Shown piece after piece: positions 48,593-57,428 of a DNA stretch of 64,000 nucleotides (the first letter of the stretch is position 1; every line of letters starts with the position of its first letter). Below the pieces are notes generated by a model. The model had not been told where the DNA came from and did not search any database. It saw only the letters and a list, made by a program, of their open reading frames with translations. The stretch comes from Cyanobium sp. NIES-981 (lineage in GTDB: Bacteria > Cyanobacteriota > Cyanobacteriia > PCC-6307 > Cyanobiaceae), in the NCBI RefSeq assembly GCF_900088535.1, contig NZ_LT578417.1:1550001-1614000 (forward strand), given 5' to 3'. The position numbers and the translations under genes are program-made.

Positions 48593-49444
48593 ATGCCCCT
48601 CCTGAATGCCTCGCACCTCGGCATTGAACGTTTCAGCAATGATCGGAACAAAGAGAACTGGAGTGTCAGCTCCCAGGAAGATAAAGCCGGCCTGATTCGC
48701 GCTGTCTACAAACAGGTTCTGGGCAATCAATACATCATGCAGAGCGAGAGGCTCACACAAACAGAGTCCCTGTTCAAGCACAACCTACTGAGTGTTCGGG
48801 AGTTCGTTCGTCAAGTCGCCAAAAGCGGCCTGTACCGCAGCAAGTTCTTTGAGAACTGCAACCCCTATCATTTCATCGAGCTCAATCACAAGCATCTGCT
48901 CGGACGCGCGCCCAATAACAAGGCGGAGATGCTGCACCACTTCACCATCCTGCAGGAACAGGGGTATGACGCTGAGATCGATTCCTACATCGACAGCAGC
49001 GAGTACCAGCAACGTTTTGGGGAGGAAACGGTTCCCTACGTGCACGGATGGGATTATTCCAGTGGCCAGCAGGGCCGCCAGTTCTCCTGGCTGATGCAGC
49101 TGGCCCGCGGCGTCGCTGCCTCGGTGAAGGGGGACACCGCGGGCACCAATTTCCGGCTGGGCAAGGCCTTGCACCAGGACCGGGCGGTTCCCGTGGTGAG
49201 CCCGAATGCCAAAGGCGCTGGCTACCAGCCCACGCAGGTGGCGAATGAATCGATCACCAGCATGGCTCGCGGCATCGGCCAGAAGGCCAGGGTCTACCGG
49301 ATTGAAGTGACCGGGCTGAGCAACTACCGGCTGCACAAGCGTGCCAGCACGGCCCGCTTCGTCACCTTTGACAAGCTGCTGGAAGCCCAGCAGATGATCC
49401 ACCGCCAGGGCGGGCGGGTCGCCAGCGTGACGCCGGTGAACTGA
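48593..49444 (+). CDS. cpcC: phycocyanin rod linker CpcC (copy 2)
   Basis: A 283-aa rod linker with the same two domains as copy 1: PBS-linker (LIRAVYKQVLGNQYIMQSER to YIDSSEYQQRFGEETVPYVH) and C-terminal CpcD-like (YRIEVTGLSNYRLHKRASTA, then GGRVASVTPVN). ATG 48593. The linker region between the domains differs most from copy 1, fitting different positions along the rod. It is inserted between cpcBA copy 1 and copy 2 and has its own upstream region after the copy 1 terminator. Confidence 0.9.
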   Translation: MPLLNASHLGIERFSNDRNKENWSVSSQEDKAGLIRAVYKQVLGNQYIMQSERLTQTESLFKHNLLSVREFVRQVAKSGLYRSKFFENCNPYHFIELNHKHLLGRAPNNKAEMLHHFTILQEQGYDAEIDSYIDSSEYQQRFGEETVPYVHGWDYSSGQQGRQFSWLMQLARGVAASVKGDTAGTNFRLGKALHQDRAVPVVSPNAKGAGYQPTQVANESITSMARGIGQKARVYRIEVTGLSNYRLHKRASTARFVTFDKLLEAQQMIHRQGGRVASVTPVN

Positions 49445-49788
49445 CACTGCCAAGGGGGCTCAGCACCCAGCCGGTGACCCTTCGTAAAGCTGGCCCCCGC
49501 CACCCGGCACCCTTCCTTAACAATGGTCAGGTGCTTTGCGCGGCAAGCTTGGAGCGTGTTCACCTTCACGCGCCGAGCCCGTCGGCAGCCCTGGAAGCAG
49601 CTGGTCATCAGCGGCTTTCACGGCAGCGCCAGCGGCGGTCAAGGCCCTCAGGGATCGGCTGGATCCCGTTTGCGGTCCATCCCTCGGTTTCGGTCAACCC
49701 ACGGAGATCCGCCGACCCAGGCTGCTGCCGTCATCAGGCCTGAAACGCTTCCAGACATCCATCCTTCCTCTTCACCAGGAGCTCTTCC
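49445..49788. other. intergenic region between cpcC2 and cpcB2
   Basis: A 344-bp region without a gene. It holds the conserved block at 49474-49488 and a distinct leader with CACCAGGAGCTCTTCC before the ATG. There is no terminator hairpin after cpcC2 that I can see, so readthrough from cpcC2 into cpcB2 is possible. Confidence 0.6.
49474..49488. promoter_or_regulatory. conserved upstream block, cpcBA copy 2
   Basis: GTGACCC followed by TTCGTAAA, 315 bp before cpcB2. It is one base off the copy 1 block in the TTTGTAAA part. Confidence 0.35.
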
Positions 49789-50307
49789 ATGTTCGACGCC
49801 TTCACCAAGGTTGTAGCCCAGGCTGATGCCCGCGGCGAATTCATCAACGCCGGTCAGATTGACGCCCTCGCCGCCATGGTGGCCGAGAGCAACAAGCGCA
49901 TGGACACGGTGAACCGCATCACCTCCAACGCTTCCAAGATCGTCACCAACGCCGCTCGCGATCTCTTCGATTCGCAGCCCGCTCTGATCGCCCCCGGCGG
50001 TAACGCCTACACCCATCGCCGCATGGCCGCCTGCCTGCGCGACATGGAGATCGTTCTCCGCTACGTCACCTACGCCATCTTCACCGGCGACGCTTCCGTC
50101 CTGGAAGACCGCTGCCTCAATGGCCTCCGTGAAACCTACCTCGCCCTCGGCGTCCCCGGCGCTTCCGTGGCAGAAGGCATCCGCAAGATGAAGGACGCCG
50201 CCATCGCCATCGCCAACGACCGCAACGGCATCACCCCCGGCGACTGCTCCGCTCTCATGAGCGAAGTCGGCACCTACTTCGACCGCGCTGCTGCCGCTGT
50301 CGGCTGA
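49789..50307 (+). CDS. cpcB: C-phycocyanin beta subunit (copy 2)
   Basis: Same 172-aa protein as copy 1, with bilin sites Cys82 and Cys153. The leader differs from those of copies 1, 3 and 4 (CCAGGAGCTCTTCC before ATG), so only this copy has a different translation start context. It follows cpcC2. Confidence 0.98.
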   Translation: MFDAFTKVVAQADARGEFINAGQIDALAAMVAESNKRMDTVNRITSNASKIVTNAARDLFDSQPALIAPGGNAYTHRRMAACLRDMEIVLRYVTYAIFTGDASVLEDRCLNGLRETYLALGVPGASVAEGIRKMKDAAIAIANDRNGITPGDCSALMSEVGTYFDRAAAAVG

Positions 50308-50380
50308 TCGGCACCGATCACCCGGTCGTCCCTGACCTCCCCCTGATCAACAACGGTTCCACCTTCCTCTTTTCTCTCCC

Positions 50381-50869
50381 ATGAAGACCCCCCTCACCGA
50401 GGCCGTCGCCGCCGCTGATTCCCAGGGCCGCTTTCTCTCCAACACCGAGCTGAACGCCGCCTTCGGTCGCTTCGAGCGCGCCGCCAACGCCCTCAGCGCC
50501 GCCAAGGCACTCACCGCCAAGGCCGATGAACTCGTCAACGGCGCTGCCCAGGCCGTTTACAACAAGTTCCCCTACACCACCCAGATGCAGGGCAGCAACT
50601 ACGCCTCCGACTCCCGCGGCAAGGCCAAGTGCGCCCGGGACATCGGCTACTACCTCCGCATGGTCACCTACTGCCTCGTGGCAGGTGGCACCGGCCCCAT
50701 GGATGAGTACCTGATCGCCGGTCTCGATGAAATCAACCGCGCCTTCGAACTCTCCCCCTCCTGGTACGTCGAGGCCCTCAACTACATCAAGGCCAACCAC
50801 GGCATCTCCGGTGACCCCGGTGTGATCGCCAACAACTACATCGACTACGCCATCTCGGCTCTGGTCTGA
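50381..50869 (+). CDS. cpcA: C-phycocyanin alpha subunit (copy 2)
   Basis: 162 aa, Cys84 bilin site. It ends YAISALV, one residue different from copies 1 and 4. A silent A at 50509 marks this copy. Downstream it changes to a second type of trailer (GTTCGGTCCGG..). Confidence 0.98.
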   Translation: MKTPLTEAVAAADSQGRFLSNTELNAAFGRFERAANALSAAKALTAKADELVNGAAQAVYNKFPYTTQMQGSNYASDSRGKAKCARDIGYYLRMVTYCLVAGGTGPMDEYLIAGLDEINRAFELSPSWYVEALNYIKANHGISGDPGVIANNYIDYAISALV

Positions 50870-50942
50870 GTTCGGTCCGGATCAGCCCCAGGCCAGGTCC
50901 CCATCCGATCGATCGCATCGCGATTCCGCGCGATCCCTGATC

Positions 50943-50965
50943 AGCCCCCAATCGGGGGCTTTTTT
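50943..50965 (+). terminator. terminator of cpcBA copy 2
   Basis: Arms AGCCCCC/GGGGGCT (50943-50960) around AATC, then a T-run. Confidence 0.92.
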
Positions 50966-51075
50966 CATGCCCTCTCCACCGCCGCTCCCACGGCGGCAGA
51001 CCGGGCCAGCCAACCGCAGGATGCCAGGAGAAGGCACGGATCCAGCGGCCCCCGGACCCCACGCCCAGCCCGTGG

Positions 51076-51090
51076 GTGACCCTTTGTGAA
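51076..51090. promoter_or_regulatory. conserved upstream block, cpcBA copy 3
   Basis: GTGACCC followed by TTTGTGAA, 139 bp before cpcB3. A second shared piece, GCGACAAG, follows at about 51106-51113 and also appears after the copy 1 block. Confidence 0.35.
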
Positions 51091-51214
51091 CCGACGCGAT
51101 TCCCGGCGACAAGTTGATCAAAATGGCCCCGTGCAATCGCACAGCGGATAGCACCACGCCTTCCGTCCCATTTCTTTCCCTTCCCGACCCCTCGTCGAGA
51201 CCAGGAGCCCTTCA

Positions 51215-51733
51215 ATGTTCGACGCCTTCACCAAGGTTGTAGCCCAGGCTGATGCCCGCGGCGAATTCATCAACGCCGGTCAGATTGACGCCCTCGCCGC
51301 CATGGTGGCCGAGAGCAACAAGCGCATGGACACGGTGAACCGCATCACCTCCAACGCTTCCAAGATCGTCACCAACGCCGCTCGCGATCTCTTCGATTCG
51401 CAGCCCGCTCTGATCGCCCCCGGCGGTAACGCCTACACCCATCGCCGCATGGCCGCCTGCCTGCGCGACATGGAGATCGTTCTCCGCTACGTCACCTACG
51501 CCATCTTCACCGGCGACGCTTCCGTCCTGGAAGACCGCTGCCTCAATGGCCTCCGTGAAACCTACCTCGCCCTCGGCGTCCCCGGCGCTTCCGTGGCAGA
51601 AGGCATCCGCAAGATGAAGGACGCCGCCATCGCCATCGCCAACGACCGCAACGGCATCACCCCCGGCGACTGCTCCGCTCTCATGAGCGAAGTCGGCACC
51701 TACTTCGACCGCGCTGCTGCCGCTGTCGGCTGA
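51215..51733 (+). CDS. cpcB: C-phycocyanin beta subunit (copy 3)
   Basis: Encodes the same 172-aa protein as the other copies and reads the same as copies 2 and 4 in nucleotides by eye. The upstream leader ending GAGACCAGGAGCCCTTCA is the type of copies 1 and 4. Confidence 0.98.
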   Translation: MFDAFTKVVAQADARGEFINAGQIDALAAMVAESNKRMDTVNRITSNASKIVTNAARDLFDSQPALIAPGGNAYTHRRMAACLRDMEIVLRYVTYAIFTGDASVLEDRCLNGLRETYLALGVPGASVAEGIRKMKDAAIAIANDRNGITPGDCSALMSEVGTYFDRAAAAVG

Positions 51734-51806
51734 TCGGCACCGATCACCCGGTCGTCCCTGACCTCCCCCTGATCAACAACGGTTCCACCTTCCTCTTTTC
51801 TCTCCC

Positions 51807-52295
51807 ATGAAGACCCCCCTCACCGAGGCCGTCGCCGCCGCTGATTCCCAGGGCCGCTTTCTCTCCAACACCGAGCTGAACGCCGCCTTCGGTCGCTTCG
51901 AGCGCGCCGCCAACGCCCTCAGCGCCGCCAAGGCCCTCACCGCCAAGGCCGATGAACTCGTCAACGGCGCTGCCCAGGCCGTTTACAACAAGTTCCCCTA
52001 CACCACCCAGATGCAGGGCAGCAACTACGCCTCCGACTCCCGCGGCAAGGCCAAGTGCGCCCGGGACATCGGCTACTACCTCCGCATGGTCACCTACTGC
52101 CTCGTGGCAGGTGGCACCGGCCCCATGGATGAGTACCTGATCGCCGGTCTCGATGAAATCAACCGCGCCTTCGAACTCTCCCCCTCCTGGTACGTCGAGG
52201 CCCTCAACTACATCAAGGCCAACCACGGCATCTCCGGTGACCCCGGTGTGATCGCCAACAACTACATCGACTACGCCATCTCGGCTCTGGTCTGA
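51807..52295 (+). CDS. cpcA: C-phycocyanin alpha subunit (copy 3)
   Basis: 162 aa with Cys84. Ends YAISALV with the copy 2 type trailer. The interior matches copies 1 and 4 at the base where copy 2 differs. Confidence 0.98.
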   Translation: MKTPLTEAVAAADSQGRFLSNTELNAAFGRFERAANALSAAKALTAKADELVNGAAQAVYNKFPYTTQMQGSNYASDSRGKAKCARDIGYYLRMVTYCLVAGGTGPMDEYLIAGLDEINRAFELSPSWYVEALNYIKANHGISGDPGVIANNYIDYAISALV

Positions 52296-52368
52296 GTTCG
52301 GTCCGGATCAGCCCCAGGCCAGGTCCCCATCCGATCGATCGCATCGCGATTCCGCGCGATCCCTGATC

Positions 52369-52391
52369 AGCCCCCAATCGGGGGCTTTTTT
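52369..52391 (+). terminator. terminator of cpcBA copy 3
   Basis: The same hairpin and T-run as copy 2, exactly 1,426 bp further on. Confidence 0.92.
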
Positions 52392-52501
52392 CATGCCCTC
52401 TCCACCGCCGCTCCCACGGCGGCAGACCGGGCCAGCCAACCGCAGGATGCCAGGAGAAGGCACGGATCCAGCGGCCCCCGGACCCCACGCCCAGCCCGTG
52501 G

Positions 52502-52516
52502 GTGACCCTTTGTGAA
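52502..52516. promoter_or_regulatory. conserved upstream block, cpcBA copy 4
   Basis: GTGACCC followed by TTTGTGAA, 139 bp before cpcB4; same as copy 3. Confidence 0.35.
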
Positions 52517-52640
52517 CCGACGCGATTCCCGGCGACAAGTTGATCAAAATGGCCCCGTGCAATCGCACAGCGGATAGCACCACGCCTTCCGTCCCATTTC
52601 TTTCCCTTCCCGACCCCTCGTCGAGACCAGGAGCCCTTCA

Positions 52641-53159
52641 ATGTTCGACGCCTTCACCAAGGTTGTAGCCCAGGCTGATGCCCGCGGCGAATTCATCAAC
52701 GCCGGTCAGATTGACGCCCTCGCCGCCATGGTGGCCGAGAGCAACAAGCGCATGGACACGGTGAACCGCATCACCTCCAACGCTTCCAAGATCGTCACCA
52801 ACGCCGCTCGCGATCTCTTCGATTCGCAGCCCGCTCTGATCGCCCCCGGCGGTAACGCCTACACCCATCGCCGCATGGCCGCCTGCCTGCGCGACATGGA
52901 GATCGTTCTCCGCTACGTCACCTACGCCATCTTCACCGGCGACGCTTCCGTCCTGGAAGACCGCTGCCTCAATGGCCTCCGTGAAACCTACCTCGCCCTC
53001 GGCGTCCCCGGCGCTTCCGTGGCAGAAGGCATCCGCAAGATGAAGGACGCCGCCATCGCCATCGCCAACGACCGCAACGGCATCACCCCCGGCGACTGCT
53101 CCGCTCTCATGAGCGAAGTCGGCACCTACTTCGACCGCGCTGCTGCCGCTGTCGGCTGA
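52641..53159 (+). CDS. cpcB: C-phycocyanin beta subunit (copy 4)
   Basis: The last cpcB of the array, encoding the same 172 aa. It reads as copy 3 throughout, including leader and intergenic region to cpcA4. Confidence 0.98.
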   Translation: MFDAFTKVVAQADARGEFINAGQIDALAAMVAESNKRMDTVNRITSNASKIVTNAARDLFDSQPALIAPGGNAYTHRRMAACLRDMEIVLRYVTYAIFTGDASVLEDRCLNGLRETYLALGVPGASVAEGIRKMKDAAIAIANDRNGITPGDCSALMSEVGTYFDRAAAAVG

Positions 53160-53232
53160 TCGGCACCGATCACCCGGTCGTCCCTGACCTCCCCCTGATC
53201 AACAACGGTTCCACCTTCCTCTTTTCTCTCCC

Positions 53233-53721
53233 ATGAAGACCCCCCTCACCGAGGCCGTCGCCGCCGCTGATTCCCAGGGCCGCTTTCTCTCCAACACCGA
53301 GCTGAACGCCGCCTTCGGTCGCTTCGAGCGCGCCGCCAACGCCCTCAGCGCCGCCAAGGCCCTCACCGCCAAGGCCGATGAACTCGTCAACGGCGCTGCC
53401 CAGGCCGTTTACAACAAGTTCCCCTACACCACCCAGATGCAGGGCAGCAACTACGCCTCCGACTCCCGCGGCAAGGCCAAGTGCGCCCGGGACATCGGCT
53501 ACTACCTCCGCATGGTCACCTACTGCCTCGTGGCAGGTGGCACCGGCCCCATGGATGAGTACCTGATCGCCGGTCTCGATGAAATCAACCGCGCCTTCGA
53601 ACTCTCCCCCTCCTGGTACGTCGAGGCCCTCAACTACATCAAGGCCAACCACGGCATCTCCGGTGACCCCGGTGTGATCGCCAACAACTACATCGACTAC
53701 GCCATCGCCGCCCTCGTCTGA
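53233..53721 (+). CDS. cpcA: C-phycocyanin alpha subunit (copy 4)
   Basis: 162 aa with Cys84. Up to near the 3' end it reads as copy 3, but the last codons (YAIAALV) and 60 bp of trailer are of the copy 1 type. The switch lies in the last 15 bases of the gene. cpcE follows 141 bp later. Confidence 0.98.
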   Translation: MKTPLTEAVAAADSQGRFLSNTELNAAFGRFERAANALSAAKALTAKADELVNGAAQAVYNKFPYTTQMQGSNYASDSRGKAKCARDIGYYLRMVTYCLVAGGTGPMDEYLIAGLDEINRAFELSPSWYVEALNYIKANHGISGDPGVIANNYIDYAIAALV

Positions 53722-53747
53722 GTTCCGCTCCCACGGTTCCAGGCCCC

Positions 53748-53771
53748 GCCCCCCTTCAGGGGGGCTTTTTT
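53748..53771 (+). terminator. terminator of cpcBA copy 4
   Basis: Same GCCCCCC/GGGGGGC hairpin and T-run as copy 1. It separates the array from cpcE. Confidence 0.92.
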
Positions 53772-53862
53772 CTTGCCCTGATTCGGTTGTTGCCCATCGG
53801 CCTGCGACGGCCCGATGGACTGCGATCATCGACACCAGCTGCACGGCGCAGGGACCCCATCC

Positions 53863-54687
53863 ATGGCCAGTTCAGAGATGCCGACCACGGCCGGCGAACC
53901 CATCAGCGAGGCAGAGGCCCTGGCCCGGTTGCGCCAGACGGCGGATCCCTCCCAGCAGTACTACGCGGCCTGGTGGGTGGGTCGGATGCGCAGCCGGCAT
54001 CCGGACACCGTGCCCCTGCTTCAGGCCGCACTGCGCCAGCGGCGCCCCCGCGATCCCAGCGCCGGCGTTGAGGAGAATGCCGTTGCCCGCAATGCGGCCC
54101 GCTCGCTTGGCAAGCTCGGCCCTGCCGCCCTGGTGGCCATCCCGGACCTGCTGGACACCCTCGAGGACGAGGACCACGGGCTGCGGGAGGCAGCGGCCCG
54201 GTCACTGGGTCAGCTGGGGGCCCGCGAAGCGGTGGCCCCGCTCTGCCGCCGGCTGGCCAGCGGCCCAACCGGCGCGGGCGCCCAGGAACCCGGCAGCCCC
54301 AGGCTGGTGGAACCCTGTGAGGCGCTGCTGGAGGCCCTGGGGGAACTGGGTGTGGTGAGGCCCGAGGTGATGGCCGTGGTTGAACCCTTCGTTGGCCATC
54401 CCCGGCCCCTGATCCGTAGCGCCGCCGCCCGCACCCTGCTGCAGCTGAGCGGAGACCCCCGGTGGGGCGCCCTGCTGCTGGAGCTGCTCGAGCATCCCCA
54501 GCTGCAGGTGCGCCGTGCTGCCCTGATGGACCTGGGCGCTGCGGGGTGGCGCCCAGCCCATCAGGCCATCAGCACCACGCTGGCGGAGAACAGCCTCAAG
54601 CTGATCGCACTGCGGGGGCTGGTGGAGCGGGGGCAGGGTGACCCTGGCGAAGAGCGGCTGCTCGCCTGCATGGATGCCCTGCTGTGA
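53863..54687 (+). CDS. cpcE: phycocyanobilin lyase subunit CpcE
   Basis: With CpcF, attaches phycocyanobilin to Cys84 of CpcA. The 274-aa protein is built of HEAT-like repeats: AWWVGRMRSRHPDTVPLLQA, NAVARNAARSLGKLGPAALV, HGLREAAARSLGQLGAREAV, and a more variable C-terminus ending ALRGLVERGQ. ATG 53863 is chosen; a longer frame upstream enters the terminator. It overlaps cpcF by GTGA. Confidence 0.92.
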   Translation: MASSEMPTTAGEPISEAEALARLRQTADPSQQYYAAWWVGRMRSRHPDTVPLLQAALRQRRPRDPSAGVEENAVARNAARSLGKLGPAALVAIPDLLDTLEDEDHGLREAAARSLGQLGAREAVAPLCRRLASGPTGAGAQEPGSPRLVEPCEALLEALGELGVVRPEVMAVVEPFVGHPRPLIRSAAARTLLQLSGDPRWGALLLELLEHPQLQVRRAALMDLGAAGWRPAHQAISTTLAENSLKLIALRGLVERGQGDPGEERLLACMDALL

Positions 54688-55355
54688 GCGGCATGATTTC
54701 CCTCTCCGCCGCGCAGTCCGACGACAGGGTGCTGACCCTGATCGCGGCAGTCCAGCAGGCCGGGAGCAGCGAAGCGCTGGTGCTGGCCACCCGGGCCCTG
54801 GCCGGCTGCAGCGACCAACGGGCGGCTGCCACCCTGGTGGAGGTGCTCGGCTTCAACAACCCCGGCGCTGCCGTGGCCGCGGTGGAGGGGCTGATCGCCC
54901 TCGGGGAGAGCGCCGTGGAGGCGCTGCTTCGGCTGGATGCCGAGAACTACGGTGCCCGGGCCTGGGCCGTGAGGGCTCTGGCCGGCATTGGGGACGTGCG
55001 CGGCCTGGATCTGCTGATCGAGGCCCTCGGAACGGATGTGGCGGCCAGTGTGCGGCGGGCAGCGGCCCGGGGTCTGGGCCAGCTGGGCCTGGACGCCCTT
55101 GAGCCGGCCCGCCGCCAGGCCGTGCGTGAACAATGCCTGGAGGCGCTGCTGGCCGCCACCGGCGATGGGGAGTGGGTGGTGCGTTACGCCGTGGCGGTTG
55201 GACTCGAATCCCTGGCCTCCGGCCTGCCGGGCGCGGCGCCTCTGAAGCAGCGGAGCCTGGCGGGCCTGCGCGGCCTGGCGCAGGCGAGTGAGGAGAATCC
55301 CCGGGTGGTGCAGCTGCGGGCAGAGTTGGCTCTGCATCGCCTCGAGAAGCCGTGA
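54684..55355 (+). CDS. cpcF: phycocyanobilin lyase subunit CpcF
   Basis: Partner of CpcE. The 223-aa protein also has HEAT repeats: LVLATRALAGCSDQRAAATL, NNPGAAVAAVEGLIALGESA, NYGARAWAVRALAGIGDVRG, SVRRAAARGLGQLGLDALEP. The start is GTG 54684 overlapping the cpcE stop, or ATG 54693. It overlaps the phosphatase gene by GTGA. Confidence 0.92.
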   Translation: MSGMISLSAAQSDDRVLTLIAAVQQAGSSEALVLATRALAGCSDQRAAATLVEVLGFNNPGAAVAAVEGLIALGESAVEALLRLDAENYGARAWAVRALAGIGDVRGLDLLIEALGTDVAASVRRAAARGLGQLGLDALEPARRQAVREQCLEALLAATGDGEWVVRYAVAVGLESLASGLPGAAPLKQRSLAGLRGLAQASEENPRVVQLRAELALHRLEKP

Positions 55356-55840
55356 CCGAGCCCACGCGCGTGCTGTTCGTCTGCCTGGGAAACATCTGCA
55401 GGTCCCCCGCCGCGGAGGGGGTGTTCCTGCATCTGCTGGCCCAGCGGCAGCTGGAGGATCAGTTCGTGGTCGACTCGGCCGGCACCGGTGGCTGGCACAC
55501 CGGCAGACCGGCGGACCGCCGCATGCAGGCCGCTGCCGCACAGCGGGGCCTCACCCTCACCAGCAGGGCCCGCCAGCTGCAGCTGGCAGACCTCACCAGC
55601 TTTGACCACATCCTCACGATGGATGACGACAACCTCGCGCAGGTGCGCGGCCTCAGCGGGGAACTGGGCTCCCGCGCCGATCTGGCCAGGATCGAGCCCC
55701 TCACCCGCTACTGCCGTGAGCACCAGGCAGAGGCCGTTCCGGATCCCTACTACGGCGGCCCCGAGGGGTTCGATCGGGTGCTCGATCTGCTCTTCGATGC
55801 CTGCCTGGGCCTGGTGGAGCACCTGCGCCCCAGCCCCTGA
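55352..55840 (+). CDS. low-molecular-weight protein tyrosine phosphatase
   Basis: A 162-aa phosphatase: nucleophile loop VCLGNICRSPAAEGVF (Cys11 to Arg17) and the Asp loop PDPYYGGPEGFDRVLDL. Start is GTG 55352, overlapping the cpcF stop, so it is coupled to a bilin lyase gene. The substrate is unknown; phosphorylated phycobilisome proteins are a possibility from context only. Convergent with panC-cmk. Confidence 0.9.
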   Translation: MTEPTRVLFVCLGNICRSPAAEGVFLHLLAQRQLEDQFVVDSAGTGGWHTGRPADRRMQAAAAQRGLTLTSRARQLQLADLTSFDHILTMDDDNLAQVRGLSGELGSRADLARIEPLTRYCREHQAEAVPDPYYGGPEGFDRVLDLLFDACLGLVEHLRPSP

Positions 55841-55851
55841 GCGGGGCGTGC

Positions 55852-57411
55852 CTAGGCGGCCCCGGTCAGGGGATCCGGCCAGGCATCGTGGGGCACCCGT
55901 TCCCGGAACAGGTCCATCAGGGCCTGGATCACCGCCTCGATGCCCATGCCGTCGGTGACCAGCTCCACGGCATCCTGCGCCATCTGGAGGGGGGCAACGG
56001 CGCGGCTGGAGTCGCGGTGATCCCGCTCGGCGATCTGGGCCTCGAGCTCGGCCAGGCTCGGCACGGCGAAGCCCCGCTCACGCAGATCGCGGGCGCGGCG
56101 TCTGGCACGCTCGGCCACGGTGGCCGTGAGAAACACCTTGAGGTCAGCCTCGGGGAAGACGGCGGTGCCGATGTCGCGTCCCTCCGCCACCAGCCCGCCG
56201 CGGCTGCCCATGGCCTGCTGCTGGGTGGTGAGGGCCTCGCGCACGCAGCCATAGGCCGCCACCACGGACACCGCGGCGGTGACCTCGGGGCTGCGAATGG
56301 CCTCGGTGATGTCAAGGCCCCGAAGCAGCACCCGTTGCTCCTCGCCTGTGCCCCGGAAGCCCAGGTCCAGCTCGCCGAGCTGGGCGGCCACCGCCGCAGG
56401 GTCGGAAGGATCCACCCCCTGGTGCTGCAGCCACCAGGTGACAGCCCGGTACATGGCTCCGGTGTCGAGATACACCAGGCCGAGCCGGCTGGCGAAGGCA
56501 CGGGTCACGGTGCTCTTGCCAGCTCCGGCGGGGCCGTCGATGGCAACGATCGGGGCGCGGCTCATCAGGAAGGTGTGATCGATCAGCCGCGCCGACCCAC
56601 AGTGGGCCGCCGCCGCCAGGAGAGTCAACCCTGACACCCGGTGGGCCGGCTGCAGGGTGTGAGCCTCCACCCACTGGGCATAGTCCACCTGCAGGCCCTG
56701 TTCCTCGAGCAGGCTGCGCAGCTGGGCAGGAGGGGAAGCGCAGGGCAACGGATCCTGCAGGGCCCGCCGGGCCACCGCGGCCAGGGCGCCCGGCAGAGCC
56801 GCCGCCTGCTGCCGCTCCCGCTCCGAGAGGTAGCTGTTGCGGGAGCTGCAGGGCAGGCCATCCGGCTCCCGCACGGTGCCCACCCCGTGGACCTGAACGG
56901 GGAGTCCCAGATCGGTGATCACCCGGCGAAGGATCACCAGCTGCTGCCAATCCTTCTCCCCGAGCCAGAGCCGGTGGGGCCGCACCAGACGCAGCAGCCG
57001 CACGACGACGGTCGCCACCCCCTCGAAATGGCCGGGGCGCCCTGGTCCGCAGAGGCTCTGCGTCAGGGAGTCCGGCGGCCGGATGCGGGTGGTGGACCCG
57101 GCTCCCCCGGGGAACAGGGCCCGGGCCTCGGGAGCGAACAGGGCCGCCGCCCCTGCCGCATCAGCCAGCACGGCATCAGCGGCCAGATCGCGCGGGTAGC
57201 GCTCGAAGTCTTCCTCCGGCCCGAACTGGAGCGGGTTCACGAACACGCTCACCAGCACCGCGGGCTCCACCCCGGCCCTCGGGGTAGCCGCGGCACGGAT
57301 GAGCGCCTGATGGCCTCGATGCAGCGCCCCCATCGTGGGAACGAAGTGGAGCGGCGCGTGCTGCTGCCGGCGCCAGGCGACCAGCGCTTCAGGGGAGTGG
57401 AGCAGTTGCAC
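55852..57411 (-). CDS. panC-cmk: bifunctional pantothenate synthetase / cytidylate kinase
   Basis: Fusion of PanC (pantothenate from pantoate and beta-alanine) and CMP/dCMP kinase, typical of cyanobacteria. PanC half: FVPTMGALHRGHQALIRAA, FVNPLQFGPEEDFERYPRD, LGEKDWQQLVILRRV, SSRNSYLSERER. Cmk half from about residue 285: AIDGPAGAGKSTVTRAFASR, LVYLDTGAMYRAVTWWLQ, VAEGRDIGTAVFPEADLKVF. GTG 57411 is preferred; ATG codons at 57462 and 57465 lie inside the rlpA terminator. Length 519 aa. Confidence 0.93.
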   Translation of the reverse strand: MQLLHSPEALVAWRRQQHAPLHFVPTMGALHRGHQALIRAAATPRAGVEPAVLVSVFVNPLQFGPEEDFERYPRDLAADAVLADAAGAAALFAPEARALFPGGAGSTTRIRPPDSLTQSLCGPGRPGHFEGVATVVVRLLRLVRPHRLWLGEKDWQQLVILRRVITDLGLPVQVHGVGTVREPDGLPCSSRNSYLSERERQQAAALPGALAAVARRALQDPLPCASPPAQLRSLLEEQGLQVDYAQWVEAHTLQPAHRVSGLTLLAAAAHCGSARLIDHTFLMSRAPIVAIDGPAGAGKSTVTRAFASRLGLVYLDTGAMYRAVTWWLQHQGVDPSDPAAVAAQLGELDLGFRGTGEEQRVLLRGLDITEAIRSPEVTAAVSVVAAYGCVREALTTQQQAMGSRGGLVAEGRDIGTAVFPEADLKVFLTATVAERARRRARDLRERGFAVPSLAELEAQIAERDHRDSSRAVAPLQMAQDAVELVTDGMGIEAVIQALMDLFRERVPHDAWPDPLTGAA

Positions 57412-57428
57412 GGGAGGCCTGGCCAATG

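Larger units (their letters stand above)
50870..51214. other. 345-bp spacer between cpcBA copies 2 and 3
   Basis: Holds the copy 2 terminator and the copy 3 upstream region. It appears identical to 52296-52640. No gene was seen. The ribosome site AGGAG precedes cpcB3. Confidence 0.75.
49789..52640 (+). repeat. 1,426-bp tandem units of the cpcBA array
   Basis: Unit A is 49789-51214 and unit B is 51215-52640; the third unit starts at 52641. A and B appear identical apart from one base seen by eye (A at 50509 versus C). Each unit holds cpcB, cpcA, a terminator and the upstream region of the next copy. Confidence 0.95.
52296..52640. other. 345-bp spacer between cpcBA copies 3 and 4
   Basis: Apparently identical to 50870-51214, with terminator and upstream block. 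No gene. Confidence 0.75.
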
